Shown here piece after piece: positions 1-10,854 of a stretch of 64,000 bases of DNA. Made by a program: the position numbers and the translations under genes. Within the stretch, counting starts at the first letter, position 1; each line of letters begins with the position of its first letter. A model generated the notes under the pieces. The model was given only the letters and a program-made list of their open reading frames with translations, was not told where the DNA came from and did not search any database. Source of the DNA: Phytophthora hibernalis (taxonomy: Eukaryota > Oomycota > Peronosporomycetes > Peronosporales > Peronosporaceae); NCBI GenBank assembly GCA_012656075.1, contig JAAKBF010000027.1, positions 124,001 to 188,000 on the forward strand, in the 5' to 3' direction.

Positions 1-2
1 CC

Positions 3-473
3 GCAGCACCAGGCTATTCGGCGACCTTCGTGATCTCCATCGCCTGGATTGGTGTGCTTTCACATTTTACTGTCGAGTTTGGAACGAAGTTCGGATGCAT
101 TGCTGGTATCCCGTCGGCGCTTATGGGGCTCACAATTATTGCTGCGGGCACATCTATTCCAGATGCGCTGAGCTCTATCCTGGTCGCCCGCGATGGTCAC
201 GGAGACATGGCTGTGTCTAACGCGCTCGGCAGCAATGTGTTCGACATTTTGTTCGGTCTGGGGCTTCCTTTTCTCCTGTCGAACCTCGTCTATAGTGAGT
301 CCGTACCTGTGTCAGGCAACGACTTGGATATCTCGATCGCCATTTTGTTTGTTGTGCTGCTTTTCGTGGTGGCCGTGCTGGTTACTTCCCGCTGGAAGCT
401 ATACCCGCTTGCTTGCGTGTTCCTCCTGATGCTCTACGCGGTATACGTCATTTTTCGTATTTGCGAGGGTTAG
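3..473 (+). CDS. K+-dependent or general Na+/Ca2+ exchanger, C-terminal part (5' truncated by window)
   Basis: The frame is open from the left edge, so the true start lies outside the window; the first in-window GTG/ATG is not a meaningful start. The visible part carries the second alpha-repeat of the Na/Ca exchanger superfamily, with GLTIIAAGTSIPDALSS followed by SNALGSNVFDILFGLGLP, the ion-binding helices around the acidic SIPD and SNVFD segments. It is followed by two hydrophobic helices and a short tail ending in TAG at 471-473. Family members exchange Ca2+ for Na+ (with or without K+) across the plasma or vacuolar membrane. The alpha-2 motif and the end are intact, so this part looks functional. 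Whether it is NCKX-, NCX- or CAX-like cannot be settled from one repeat; the SIPD and SNVFD form favours NCKX. Confidence 0.85.
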   Translation, partial: AAPGYSATFVISIAWIGVLSHFTVEFGTKFGCIAGIPSALMGLTIIAAGTSIPDALSSILVARDGHGDMAVSNALGSNVFDILFGLGLPFLLSNLVYSESVPVSGNDLDISIAILFVVLLFVVAVLVTSRWKLYPLACVFLLMLYAVYVIFRICEG

Positions 474-685
474 ATGTTATCTGAGTGGGCTTTTACCCCT
501 GGAGACAAAAGGCACCACTTAAAGTGGTACCGGAAAGTCGTTTTCCACTTTTCTATACCCGGTAACGATAATGCAGGCCTCCTTAATTTGGGCAAATGCC
601 GCTATGTGTCGAATTAGCTTTAAAACGGGTACAAAACGAGTCTACTAAACTAAATATTTTTGGAGGTTATGTATGATTCTGAGCC
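474..685. other. 3' flank of exchanger gene, no gene seen
   Basis: AT-moderate non-coding DNA after the exchanger stop. No domain-bearing frame, tRNA-like structure or repeat was recognised here before the dispersed repeat that begins near 686. Confidence 0.5.
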
Positions 686-1125
686 TTTTTCTACATCGTA
701 TAAACTTTAAAGTCGACTGGAGGACGAATGTCATCTTGCTTCAAATCATGAAAGTCGGAGATGCCGACAGGAAACTATTGACTTGAATGGAGGAAATGAG
801 GAAGTGAGATTCATAGAGCGCCACGCATGGTCGAGCACATGCAGCCGTAGGTTTCGTAACTACCGAGTCCTGGAGGAAAAACCCTCACCTGGGTCCAAAC
901 AACCTCCAGCTCATCTATCTATAACTCACACTGCTCGACCAATTTCAACAGAAACTACACCCGATCCTCACAGTAGAAAACCTGAGAACGGCAACACAAC
1001 CCTAAGCCGGACACTGCTTGGTCCTGGGTTTAAGCCCGCGTTCTGCGCACACGGACCGTTAAACAGTTTTTTCACCCCACTTTCTCAGGGGGATGGGTGG
1101 TTTGTACCGCTAGTAATTTCCTTAT
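686..1125 (+). repeat. Dispersed repeat family A, copy 1
   Basis: About 290 bp of this stretch matches 56518-56806 in inverted orientation, starting with the ctttttctacatcgtat block and ending with ggtttgtaccgctagtaatt. This copy carries roughly 165 bp (about 780-945) that the other copy lacks, between gacaggaaacta and caacagaaacta. The frame at 783-1139 crosses this junction and resembles no family, so I treat it as chance. The element class is unknown; it could be a non-autonomous transposon or retroelement end. Confidence 0.65.
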
Positions 1126-1132
1126 ATGTATC

Positions 1133-1404
1133 AGACTAGCCGAGTGCCGACGTTACGCGGTGGTTTATATTTTTAGTTAATCGGGGGTGATGCACCCGTT
1201 CCGCTCGCAGGGGCTCGCTGCACAACTCAGCAAAAAAATTACTAAATAAAAGTATTGAGCGGGCCCTACGGACCCGCAAAGCACGGCGATTGGCGCGGCC
1301 TTCGCTTCGCTCGGACGCTTTATAGCAAATCGGTAGCCGCCGTCGCTTACGCTCGGCAGCCGCGACGCAACCAACATAGTGGACGGGCTCTCTACTAGTT
1401 GTAG
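1133..1404 (+). repeat. Direct repeat B, copy 1, beyond the Helitron 3' end
   Basis: About 270 bp is shared, in the same orientation, with 8166-8437. Similarity starts sharply at agactagccgagtgcc and ends at ctactagttgt. It is rich in short GC hairpins (ccttcgcttcgctcgg, gccgccgtcgcttacgctcggc). The two copies bracket the Helitron relic. On the minus strand the unit ends in CGGCTAG followed by T, so it may itself be a Helitron 3'-terminal region. Confidence 0.7.
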
Positions 1405-1408
1405 TAAA

Positions 1409-1438
1409 CTAGACGTTTGCCGCCGCTACGCGGCGGTG
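1409..1438 (-). other. Candidate Helitron 3' terminus (hairpin plus CTAG)
   Basis: On the minus strand a GC-rich palindrome (ccgccgcg/ta/gcggcgg) is followed seven bases later by CTAG and then T. Helitrons characteristically end in a 16-20 nt hairpin, a short spacer and CTRR, inserted before a T. It lies about 150 bp after the helicase stop, where a 3' end is expected. The alternative end is the CTAG at the left boundary of direct repeat B near 1136. Confidence 0.45.
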
Positions 1439-1557
1439 GGGCAATCAGCTAAGTAGGCCGCCCCCTTCGCTCCGATCCACGGGGCGAAAATTTACACCAT
1501 GTAGACATGAATTGAACTATTATCAATGTTAAGTAAATGCAGTTACTGTCGTCCGCC

Positions 1558-3073
1558 CTATGCCGTGCTGAAAATCTGCCTGTACACGATGTTCGGGGTG
1601 TATGATCCGTCCTCTTCCTCCATGTCTGGATACTCAAGCAGTATCTTGATCTTGGATCTCGCAGTGACCCGAGAGAGCGCCACATACAGCTGGCCGTGCG
1701 AAAAGTATGGTGTCGCCAAGTAAAGTCCCAGGTTGAGCACCGTTTGTCCTTGAGCCTTGTTGATTGTCATGGCAAACGCGGGCTGGACCGGGAACTGCTT
1801 GCGGCGCAGGTGGAATGGGAAGTCGCGAGCGTTGCTGTCACTAACGAAGAGGATCCTTGGAATCAGAACGTTCTGACCTTGACTCTCACCAGTCATGATA
1901 GTCGCGTGTATCACGTGAGGCTTCAGCTCCTTCACTCTAAGGCGCGTGTCGTTGCAAAGACCAAGGTCCGGGTTCAAGTGCCTCATCATCATGATCGGCT
2001 GACCCCTCTTCAACACCAACCTGTGAGGTGGGACCCTGTTGATGTCGATATTTTCACACGCCTCTCCGTCCAAGCGTCGCCCCACTGCCTCGTTGATGCG
2101 GTGCACCATCGCGTTGGTTGTCGTTAAGATGGAGCGGTTCGCGAAGTATTCGTCAGTGGCGATGGTCGGGTCGTTCACGTCAGCGTACATGGTATCAATC
2201 CTCCGTTTCATACCAATAGGTACAGCACCCGGAGCAATCTCTGCGTCGACGTCGAAGTCAGCGGGCGGGTTGTCGATCAACATATCGCGCGGGGTTTTCA
2301 CGAAGTTCCCTCCAAGATCGGGATTGACTTCATGTCGACCTTCGCCTACCTGGAGAAGAAACTCCGAAAAGGCTGCAATCTCTTCAGCTGTACTGTCGTT
2401 GTCGGCTGTCCGAACCCGCATGTTCTCAGTAAGTCGGACCTGTTGGAAGTACGGCCACAGTTGCGAGGACGTCAGACAGGCGTCGATCATCTCTGCCTGT
2501 GTTACTTTGATGACGACTGGCAGAATTTGACGGAAGTCACCTGACAAAACCAATACCTTCCTCCAAACGGTTCTTGGTCGTTGTTCATCACATCACGAAG
2601 GGTGCGGTTCACCGCCTCGAAAGCATGCCGGTGCGTCATGGGCGCTTCATCTCATATGATCAGACTGGCTCGCTGGATCAACGCCCTCAGGTGGGACTGC
2701 TTGGTAACGGAGCACGTAGACTTTTCATCCAATTCAGGGGAATCTTGAACGTTGAGTGGGCCGTACGACCTCCCATAAGAAGCAAAGAGGCGATGCCGCT
2801 GGATGCCACCGCGATCGCGATTTTTCCCGAAAGACGTACGTTGGCGAGGATATGCTTGAGTAGCGTTGATTTACTAGTACCACCCGGTCCGTCGATGAAG
2901 AACAGTGTCTTACCAACTTCAGGGGTTTCAACTGCGCCAACAACTTTGTCGTAAATTTCCCTCTGTCCCCCGTTGAGGTCTCCGGTATGGCCCGCGACAT
3001 CTTGCAGAACCGAACGCGTGTACCCTTCAAACTCGCGTCGAATGAGGTTGTTTTCCCCCTCGGAATTGACCAA
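1558..3073 (-). pseudogene. Helitron PIF1-like helicase domain (broken)
   Basis: Superfamily 1B helicase part of the Helitron. The upstream frame (3073-2687) shows the Walker A loop as GPGGTSKST followed by SSGIASLLLMGGRTAHS. After a gap comes the Walker B region, whose core reads II-stop-DEAPMTHR: a TGA occupies the residue before DEAP. The remaining 331-residue frame (2553-1558) is open, with GDFRQILPVV (motif III), TINKAQGQT (motif V/VI region) and HGQLYVALSRVT (motif VI), and ends in TGCCTAA-type sequence at 1558. The helicase C-terminal half therefore looks well preserved while the ATP-binding half is broken. It unwinds DNA during rolling-circle transposition when intact. Confidence 0.88.
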
Positions 3074-3090
3074 TAATGTCGGGAAATCGC

Positions 3091-5204
3091 TTAGCTGGGG
3101 AGACCTGTGTTGTAGGAGTCGAGGCCCACGCCGTTAATTTTCAGGAGGTCGTCAATACTCTTGAGCGTGAGAAACTTGACTTTGTCGACGACCTCCTGCC
3201 CGTGTCGTGCGCCGAGTTGACGCTCATAGTCGGCCGACAGTTCCTCGTAAAACTGATCCCACAGTCCACGCACGTTCGAAACTTGCGAATACACCAACAA
3301 CGTTGCGAAAAGCTGGCGGAGCGGGTACGCCATCTTGAACACAGCTGCTTCAGTCATGCAGAAAATCCACTCTCTGTCGTCATCAAGCAGTCCGGTTGCC
3401 AAGGCTGCCTCGTGGAATGTATTACACACCACATTGTCGACTGTCCGCAGATCCTCAAATGAAGTCGGACCTTTTCGATGGCACAGCAACGCACGCAAGT
3501 AGAAGCGCTCCATTTCCCTCGGGGAACGTGGATTATGCGTCCAATAGCCGCCTTGTATTTTGTCCGACGCTTCTATCTCTTCTCCGGGTCAATCCACGCG
3601 AAGTCTTTCGAGATGTTTTGATTCAGCATAGTCTTGGCAATTTAGTTTTCAGGTGCGTCGCTCGCGCAAATGGCGAAAACCTGGGTCAGCATGGTACGGC
3701 TCCCACGCTCGAGGACACGTTCGGGGTCCTCCTCGGCTCGGAACACCACAAACTGACCACCTTCCAAGTGAACAGTAAGTCGCGTAATGACATGCGTGCG
3801 AACCTGGATCCAATAGGTCAACAGACGCATACATACCTCCACCCTCGACACGTACCTCGCATTTTAATATCGCAGCACCTCATTCGGATCTCGATCTCGC
3901 TCACTCAAATCCCGCACGGCTTCTATCGTAATGACAGCTTTGTCGGACCATTTATAGACGTACTTGTAGAGATACTTCAGCGCCGTGATAACCGTGCAGA
4001 CCTCGACGTTGATATGACAGTCGAACTTCTGGGAGAAATACGGGTTATACGGAACCAACCACTGGTTGATGGTTGCGTTGTCGTAGGTCTTGCCCTTGTA
4101 AATGAGAACCCTTCAGCTCGCCTCCGCCTTCTATACACCGGGTAGCCGTTCTCATTTGCTAGAGTGACATCCACCAAAGGCTTGGGGTACCCCTTCATGC
4201 ATTTCCCATCCTTCATACACGGACGACCCGAGTTCGCACCACACGGCCAATGCATCATGGTATCTTGGATGGTCTCATACAAATCCGGATTGATGTCCTT
4301 GTCGGGAAGCTCTGTCGATTAGCTCCCTTGGCTTCGGCTTGTCTTCTTCGTCCAGAATTGTGAGAATGTGTGCGTGGGTAACCCTCGCTTCTGGAACTCC
4401 AAGACGTAGATCCGCGCGGCGAGACGACCGATCACTCCCTCATCCAAATCCTTCAAAAGTTCACGAAGTTATTGTTGCCATACGCGGACGACAATGTCCG
4501 GACGATCCTGAGCAGTCTGGCCAGTAGGTATCTTTTCCAGTATGTCATCCCATTTTGGTTTGCAGGTTTTTGTTACGAAGGCGTCAGGTTTGCCATATTC
4601 GCGCACGATAGCCATACAAGTCTTGATACGCCTTGTACATGTAGCGAGGACTCCCGACGTGAGTCTCTGGAAGGATGACACGTTTGCCAATTTGACTTAA
4701 GAAGTGATCGTGGTCAGGACGCCGATCTGGGTGCACCAACGCGCCACTGCCGCGATCGTACTCGGTAAGTAACGCTACTCCCTCGCCCAGCGTCACTGTG
4801 TTCTTACTCTCGTAAGCATCCCGAACGCCATAGTACTGGTCTGCACGAATATCCTTCTGGTGCGTTGCCATCCACCGCAGCTGCTTCTGCTTACACTTGG
4901 CCCGTTGTTCCACCACCCACTGCTGGAAAAGGCACCCGCCAAGATGGAGCGCGGAAATGTCGTCTATATTCTGGAAAAGACGAAACGCGGCATGCGCGCA
5001 TTGAGGCATCTCCCATTCATTTCGCACCTCTGCATCATTCGCGTATTGATCCGTAAAAGTCACCCCGAGCTCGCCGTGCGGAAAGAGTAGTGGATACTGC
5101 AAAGGGTCGTACGTGTTATGGGTCTTGAACAGAGGCAGGAGTTTGTGATCCCTGGCATAGAGCAGCAGATCGCATGGCTGGGCGAGATTACCGTCTTCGA
5201 TCAT
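3091..5204 (-). pseudogene. Helitron Rep (HUH endonuclease) and Helitron-like N domain (broken)
   Basis: Several frames in series. 5204-4584 has the Helitron-like N signature YDPLQYPLLFPHGE. 4690-4469 has PDAFVTKTCKPKWDD. Near 4320-4400 the HUH motif region QKRGLP/HAHIL is split by a one-base loss between GLP and HAHIL. 4282-3977 gives MMHWPCG and GKCMKGYPKP. 4058-3864 gives the paired-Tyr motif KYLYKYVYK that holds the nicking tyrosines. 3513-3091 is the linker toward the helicase. Rep nicks and joins the single strand at element ends. With the HUH motif frame-shifted this copy cannot make an intact Rep. Confidence 0.85.
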
Positions 5205-5234
5205 AGTGACTCCCCTTCCGACACCGTGGGCAAG

Positions 5235-6794
5235 TTATGGGTACCGGGCTGCGATGGTTTCTCGTATAAGCGGTTCACGACGTCCATCAACAGAGAACTG
5301 TCCGGCGGGAATTGGCGCAGCTACTCGCCGAAGGTTAGAATTGCTGCGCCAAGGGTTGTGTGTGGTCATCATATCCTCGATGGACCGCAACGCACCTGAG
5401 TCCAGATCGGCAAAAAATCCCTTTCGCCGCGTCACTCGGACTTGCTTGTCCGGGTCCACGATGTAGATTTGCGCTGCGCAGTCGGTTGGCCTGTGTGTGG
5501 ATCCATGTACGGTAGCAACGACCCGAGGTAATGACCCATGTCTCCCTGGATGCGATACGCATAAACGCCTTGCCCTCCTGTGACGTCCAAGTCCTGATTC
5601 ACATTACCAAACGTTCCGTCGCCTGATGAAGCTCCGATGGAGTTGAATGCAAAGGCCTGCTTGTACGCTCGGATAAGGGTGGGGATGTTTGGGCCCCGTA
5701 CAGCTGGATGAGCCCCGCATGTGCAGGTTGAGCTGAGGGAGTTGAACTTTGCCATCTAAGCAGCATGTGTTGTCAGACTCGTCGGGCCACTTCCAAGCTT
5801 TGCAGTACGAACAGACGATGATCGGAGGGAGTTTGAATCGTCCTTCGACGATGTTTTTGCCCCTAACCATGTCAGCTCTGAAATCCTCGTGGTTGATAAG
5901 ATCCCGTCGATGCTTGGGGGCGGCTGGGCGGACTCGGGATTGTTCTCGATGCTGCTCTCGATCTTCCTCAGTCTCACCCGCGCGTCTTGCCGCGTGTTGG
6001 ACACGGTTCATCGATAGCTCCACTACACGATGCTCTTGAGTCTGTGTCACACGTCTGTTGATGTGCTGCTCACGATTTCTGGCTAACGCTTCCCTACGAT
6101 CCTCCTCGTCCTGATGCGCACGGCGCTCTAGTTGGCAAAGACGATCTCTCTCTCTGATATGGTAACGTTGTTTCATCAGTCATTACCGCCCGCTTCGCGC
6201 GCTGCCTCTCCGCGGCCTTTGCCCGCGTACGCTCTTTCTGTGACACTGACGCGTTAGCCCTCCGGATCCTTTTTATCTCTGTGTCAGCCACCCGCGCACG
6301 CTCTTTCTGTGAAGCAGTAGCGTTAGCCCTTCGTATCCGTGTTTTCTCTGCGTCCCGAGCACGTCTGGATGCAGGTGACGGGAGAACCGGAGATCCGGTC
6401 TGTTCTATAGCCAGGGCCACGAGGCTTTGCCCCTCGTCGTATTCAGGTGCTACCCGCCCTCGGGGATCATGTGGACCATCCTCTTCAGTCTTCCCCTCTT
6501 GGTGCGCCGTAGACCGGACGTCTTCACTGACCGACGAGATATCCGATACGGGAGGTGCAGCGGAAACGATAGGTGCAATGGTAACCCCAACCACTGTGAC
6601 GACAGCAGGAATGGTTGGCTCGCCGGTAACGGCGAGAGCAGCCATCTCGCTGGCCAAGCTGCGAGCCTTTCCCGATTTTCTTTGCGCCGTGTCACGGCAT
6701 CCTCCGGAGCGGCAGGAGTCGCGTTCACGTCCGAGTTGTGACGCAAACCGTCTTCAATTTCCACCCGAGTGCGCTTTCGTTTGACGCGAGCCAT
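5235..6794 (-). pseudogene. Helitron N-terminal region (broken)
   Basis: The presumed start is the ATG at 6794 (MARVKRKRTRVE). Next comes a low-complexity Ala/Arg/Glu-rich stretch with two tandem copies of RRANA(T/S)(A/V)SQKER around 6220-6360. A further basic Arg/Gln/Glu-rich segment (6176-5900) leads to a Cys-rich motif (CSYCKAW...CCLDGKVQLP, about 5830-5740), which is characteristic of Helitron proteins in many eukaryotes. The downstream frames 5755-5432 and 5459-5235 (GQGVYAYRIQGDMGHYLGSL) carry the next conserved block. At least three frame changes separate these pieces. Confidence 0.75.
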
Positions 6795-8165
6795 AACTGT
6801 CTGCGAGCACGGTACAGAGTATCGTGACGCGTTAGACATAAAATCTAAGTACACCGCACTGTATGTAGTAATATCCGGATAAAAATATCGACACCAATCC
6901 AATAGAATGTTCTCCACCACCAGCCACAAACCGAACTGCAAGAATTCCAACTGCATGGACGCGATGTCTCCTGAAAATCCTAAATTCCCGAAACGAATCC
7001 CAAGTGTAGCGACGGAAAACCAATATATAGCCTGACCCGTGTTCCTATTCTACTTCGTTTTACACCTTAACCTCTTCTGTTTCTTCCTTAAACGCACGAC
7101 TTACAACACAGATGTTGGAAGCTATCTCTTCTGCTGAACCGACATCTCACCGCGCTTACAGTTGTTCTATTCTTTAGTCACACCCTTTGGTGACAACGCG
7201 GCGGTCGGCTCAAGGCGCTGGCTTATTCAGCTCAGGCACTCAACCTTTTGGCCAGGGTTACAGGGGTTGTTTCTTTTTGTGGTGTTTAAATTTTTTGTGT
7301 GTATAGGGACGGACATCAAAGGGTTGAGGGGTCGCTACACCCGGGACGCGTCGCAGGAACTTGGAATTTCCAGGCAACACGCACCCAATTAGCTAAATCT
7401 CCATCAATTCGGTCCATTTTTAGCCGTGTAGAACACCCATCGAACGGCACCGAATGATTGTATGGCATCTGCGTACTACCCGGTGGTGCCAGCTCGCGTC
7501 TTTTGTCCACGATCACTTTCCCACAGTCAACATGCTTTGCAGTCTGGCGCGGTAGTCGTTTGCAAATGGTGCAGTCGGATAGTTGGGTTAGAGCACCGGG
7601 CAGTACTGAGGTCTTGGTGCGATATCCTTTTTGCGCATAGAAATGGCAAGGCCGCATGGGCCAAATAACCCAGTACGGCCAGCTCAACCGGTTCGCAGTC
7701 GGGTTTGTGGTCAATAGACAGGAGCCATGTGCTCTCGCACAGAATGGGCGGTGGGTTAAAACCTCTTAGCACGGCTCCCTCCCAGCAGGAATAACCCGCT
7801 GGGACTTAAACATCCCCCTAAACAGCCCCGGGAGCCTCGGATTATCTGTGCGAGGAGTGGTGGCTGCTACAGCTACTATACAACATGCATACACGCATCG
7901 TACCTCGTCCTCGAAGCGGCGTCGGCGGTTTCGTAATTCAAAATGGGGAAAAGTGTTAATCGAAAATAAAAACAGCCAATCAGAAGAAAGCATAATTAAA
8001 TATAAATTCGGCCAATAAGGGGACTTCGCTGCGCTCGGGGACATTTTTCATCCAATGAGGGCCGCCTTCGGCGGCTCGATATGATATTTCTTGCGAATCG
8101 GAGCCGCAGTCGCTATCGCTCGGCAGCGGCGACGGGACGTACGGACAGGTTCCTCTTCTACTTGT
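6795..8165. other. Upstream flank of Helitron, no recognisable gene
   Basis: About 1.4 kb without a supported gene. A 132-residue minus frame (7714-7316) has CTICKRLPRQTAKHVDCGK, which could be a degraded zinc-binding motif, but neighbouring residues give no family and a second frame overlaps it. From about 8085 to 8165 the sequence resembles the end of direct repeat B (cgcagtcgctatcgctcggcagc), so a partial third unit sits head-to-tail against the 8166-8437 copy. A Helitron 5' end may hide here but I could not place it. Confidence 0.5.
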
Positions 8166-8437
8166 ACTAGACTAGCCGAGTGCCACCTCTCCGCGGCGAT
8201 TTACTTTTATTAGTTAAGTCTGGAGAGCGCACCCGTTCCGCTTGCAGTGGCTCGCTGCACAGCTGACCAAAATAAATTACTTAATGAAAGTATTGGGCGG
8301 GCCATACGGACCCGCAAAGCACGGGATTGGCGCGGCCTTCGCTTCGCTCGGACGCTTTATAGTCAATCGGGGGCCGCCTTCGCTTAAGCTCGGCAGCTGG
8401 ACGGACGAACTATCCGGTTCGCCTACTAGTTGTTTTA
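8166..8437 (+). repeat. Direct repeat B, copy 2
   Basis: Second copy of the unit at 1133-1404, same orientation, with the identical landmark ttggcgcggccttcgcttcg and the ctactagttgt end. No helicase sequence follows it, so if the unit is a Helitron 3' end this one belongs to a truncated second copy. Confidence 0.7.
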
Positions 8438-8898
8438 GATAATGCATGGTGCTGATATCTACTGCAGACAACTACAGTACAATATTTGTTTTAAAACACG
8501 GTGAGATATGCAACCATTAACAATAGACGCTGCGTTTGACTGGCGGACGTGCACCACAGCCACAGATTTCAAGTTACCGCCAAGCCCCCTGAACTCCACC
8601 ACTACGAAGTTGCCACTAGCGCATCCCTTTCTTGCTTGCACAGGCACATCGGTGATATATGAATCAGGGGATACACCGGTGCATCACAGCCCTTAGATAT
8701 CGGAGGTATGGCTCCATTATAGCAGCATATTCGACGGTTCAATGACAAACGACCAACGGGGAGGCCTGACGCCGGTGGAACGGCGGCGCGCTATCATTGA
8801 GTATGCGATAGATGGACTTCGATGTATCGGAAACTACAGTAGACCATGCATTTCTGAAGGCATGTCCCTTTCTTCAATTAGGACCCCCCAACAATATT

Positions 8899-10270
8899 GG
8901 TTCTCAGTTCTGATAGCAGCAAAAATGTGCGGTTCGGCAGCTGATTGTTTAACTAGGGCTGATGCGGAGGCTGGGATAGCAGGTTTTGTCCAATTGCTTG
9001 ATCAAGCGTGCCTCAGGTTAAACTACATGTACACGTAAGGGAAAATACCAATTATGGCACGATTTCGATGGTGTCAGAACTGGGGACTCAACTACATAAC
9101 ATCGCAAAACTACTCAGCTAAAATTATATCCCTCAAAAGAGCAGATAAATGCGGATACGGTGAATACTTCTGACGGACGAGGTTTGATTAAACGTTATAG
9201 CCAGAGCTAACCAAAGTTGATAAAATTATACAGGTAGAAAAGGTGTGCCAATTCGTGGCACGGTCATACAAATTTCAAGTATAAGCAAATTCCTCAGATA
9301 ACTTATATTTTTGAGCGCCAAAAACGGCACAAAGTATAGTGAAATCAAGTCTAAAACCGTGCATTAGTTAGCACCGTGCCAGAACTGACTTATTAATACT
9401 TCACAAGTACCTTGTGCAGATTTGAATATCAAAGTTTTGGGTACAGAAGTAATCCATTTTGAAATGTAATAAATAGATATATTTTTCATGTAAAACCAAA
9501 AATATGAAACAGATAACTTAAATAAGTATGTGTGGATGTGAATGACGTGAAAAAGATGTGAAAGGTGACGAACACTTTTGCATACAAAAGATAAGACAAA
9601 TGTCGAAGAGTAAAGAATTAATCCCTTGCAGCTGCTCTACAGCACTTAAAGTACTGCTATCCCAGGAAAATCGTTTCTTATCTGGCTGCCGACCTCAATC
9701 TATCCTGCCTCGATTTTGGTGCAATTTGGGTCGTCGGCAGCAAGATGAAAAAGAGAAGAAGTACCGGTACAGATGACTATGGCTAGGCAAGACGACACTT
9801 GGCGACGCTACATCCTACAGCGAGCCCTAGCACAACCTTCGAGCCGGGAGGGGGTAGCGAGGGCGGACTCTGCGATCCCTCCACAGAGCCAGGTTCTCAT
9901 CTAGTCACCACGACGAAGCAAGAGAGCTCACGTGGTAGTAAATCTACTAAGGGTAGGCGGTGTGCGCGCTGTTGACGCGAACGCGTCCGCTCCATGTGTG
10001 CTGGTGAGGGTAGTGCTGGAAACGCGAGGCTCGCGACCCCCTTGAACGTACAACTATTGCATTTAGGTGATACAGTAGTTTAGTTAAGCACGCGTAACGT
10101 TAGGCACATTGTCACCTTGACTGACGGTGGTGATCACTGCTGCAATGCAATGGGCGGTGTCATGTTGCTGCTGCACGCCTGTGGGAGTCTCAGTTCTGTT
10201 CGCCTACTATTTGTTATTATCCGGTCAATATTTTTGACATCCTATCTTGCTGCTGACAGAACGGAGAACC
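8899..10270. mobile_element. Non-autonomous TIR element C, copy 1 (with nested insert)
   Basis: The left end ggttctcagttctg at 8899 and the right end cagaacggagaacc at 10257-10270 are imperfect inverted repeats matching the better-preserved pair at 25972/26635. About 585 bp (roughly 9690-10270) is closely similar to 26045-26635. A separate MITE-like sequence is inserted between about 8965 and 9670. There is no coding frame. The superfamily is undetermined. Confidence 0.6.
8965..9667. repeat. MITE-like family D, copy 1 (nested in element C)
   Basis: The ends read ctgggatagcag (about 8971) and ctgctatcccag (about 9656), a 12-bp inverted repeat. Matching pieces occur at 20267-20345 (left end), 21045-21190 (inner right part) and 25565-25590 (right end). 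It is AT-rich and non-coding; the interior includes the shared block ttttgcatacaaaagataag. Confidence 0.55.
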
Positions 10271-10274
10271 ACTA

Positions 10275-10850
10275 ATGCTGGCTGCGGTCGTGTGGCTGCC
10301 GTGGCAACCCATGCTTGATCACTGTAGTTGAAGCCACAGTATAACCGTGTTATATAAATTGGTTTTTGCCGTCTGTGAGCACTTCACTGTATTGTTGTGT
10401 GGTTGTAGCCGTCACTGCTAATTAGTCGACTTTCAAATAGAGACATGACAAGGTGAGCTGCTCTACCATCACGGCTTTTCCGATAGTGGTAGTTACTGTA
10501 CCGGTACAGGAAGCTTGTTGGAGCTTACCACCAGGGCTCGCAATTGGGTTTGAGCGGATAATTGTTCCCGCCCATTTTGCCTTCCAAACCAAAGTCGGGT
10601 ACCCATACTCACCCGACATCGAGCACCTGCTATAGGCTTCGTGTGTCAAATTCAAGACTGACTTCACGTTAGGCGTGTCGTTTCCTTTCTTCCACGGATT
10701 CTCCTAACGGTATTCTCTTTCGACTCCTTTCGCATTCTTTGTGCCCCGTCTCTCAAGATAATCCTTTTTCCTGAGCACCATTAATTTGGGAAACGGAGCA
10801 CCCTCAGCGGGTAATTTTGAAGTTTCCTGCCATTTGAAACTTTGCTTGCA
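10275..10850. other. No gene seen
   Basis: Non-coding sequence with short frames on both strands. A minus frame at 10667-10422 and its plus-strand shadow share no recognisable motif. Nothing supported. Confidence 0.4.
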
Positions 10851-10854
10851 AAAG

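Larger units (their letters stand above)
1409..6794 (-). mobile_element. Helitron relic (Rep-helicase rolling-circle transposon)
   Basis: A decayed autonomous Helitron on the minus strand. In order it has an N-terminal Arg/Lys-rich region with a Cys-rich motif, a Helitron-like N domain, a HUH-type Rep region and a PIF1-type helicase, all in one direction and broken by many frameshifts and stops. Helitrons move by rolling-circle replication. A 5' TC terminus was not identified, so the upstream limit given here is only the presumed start codon at 6794. Confidence 0.85.

Noticed and set aside
783..1139. 118-residue plus-strand frame
   Set aside because: It spans the junction between a dispersed repeat and an extra block, has no domain, and the matching copy at 56.5 kb does not keep it.
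7316..7714. Minus-strand frame with CTIC...DCGK as possible zinc protein
   Set aside because: Only two weak Cys pairs, no family context, and an overlapping frame of equal quality.
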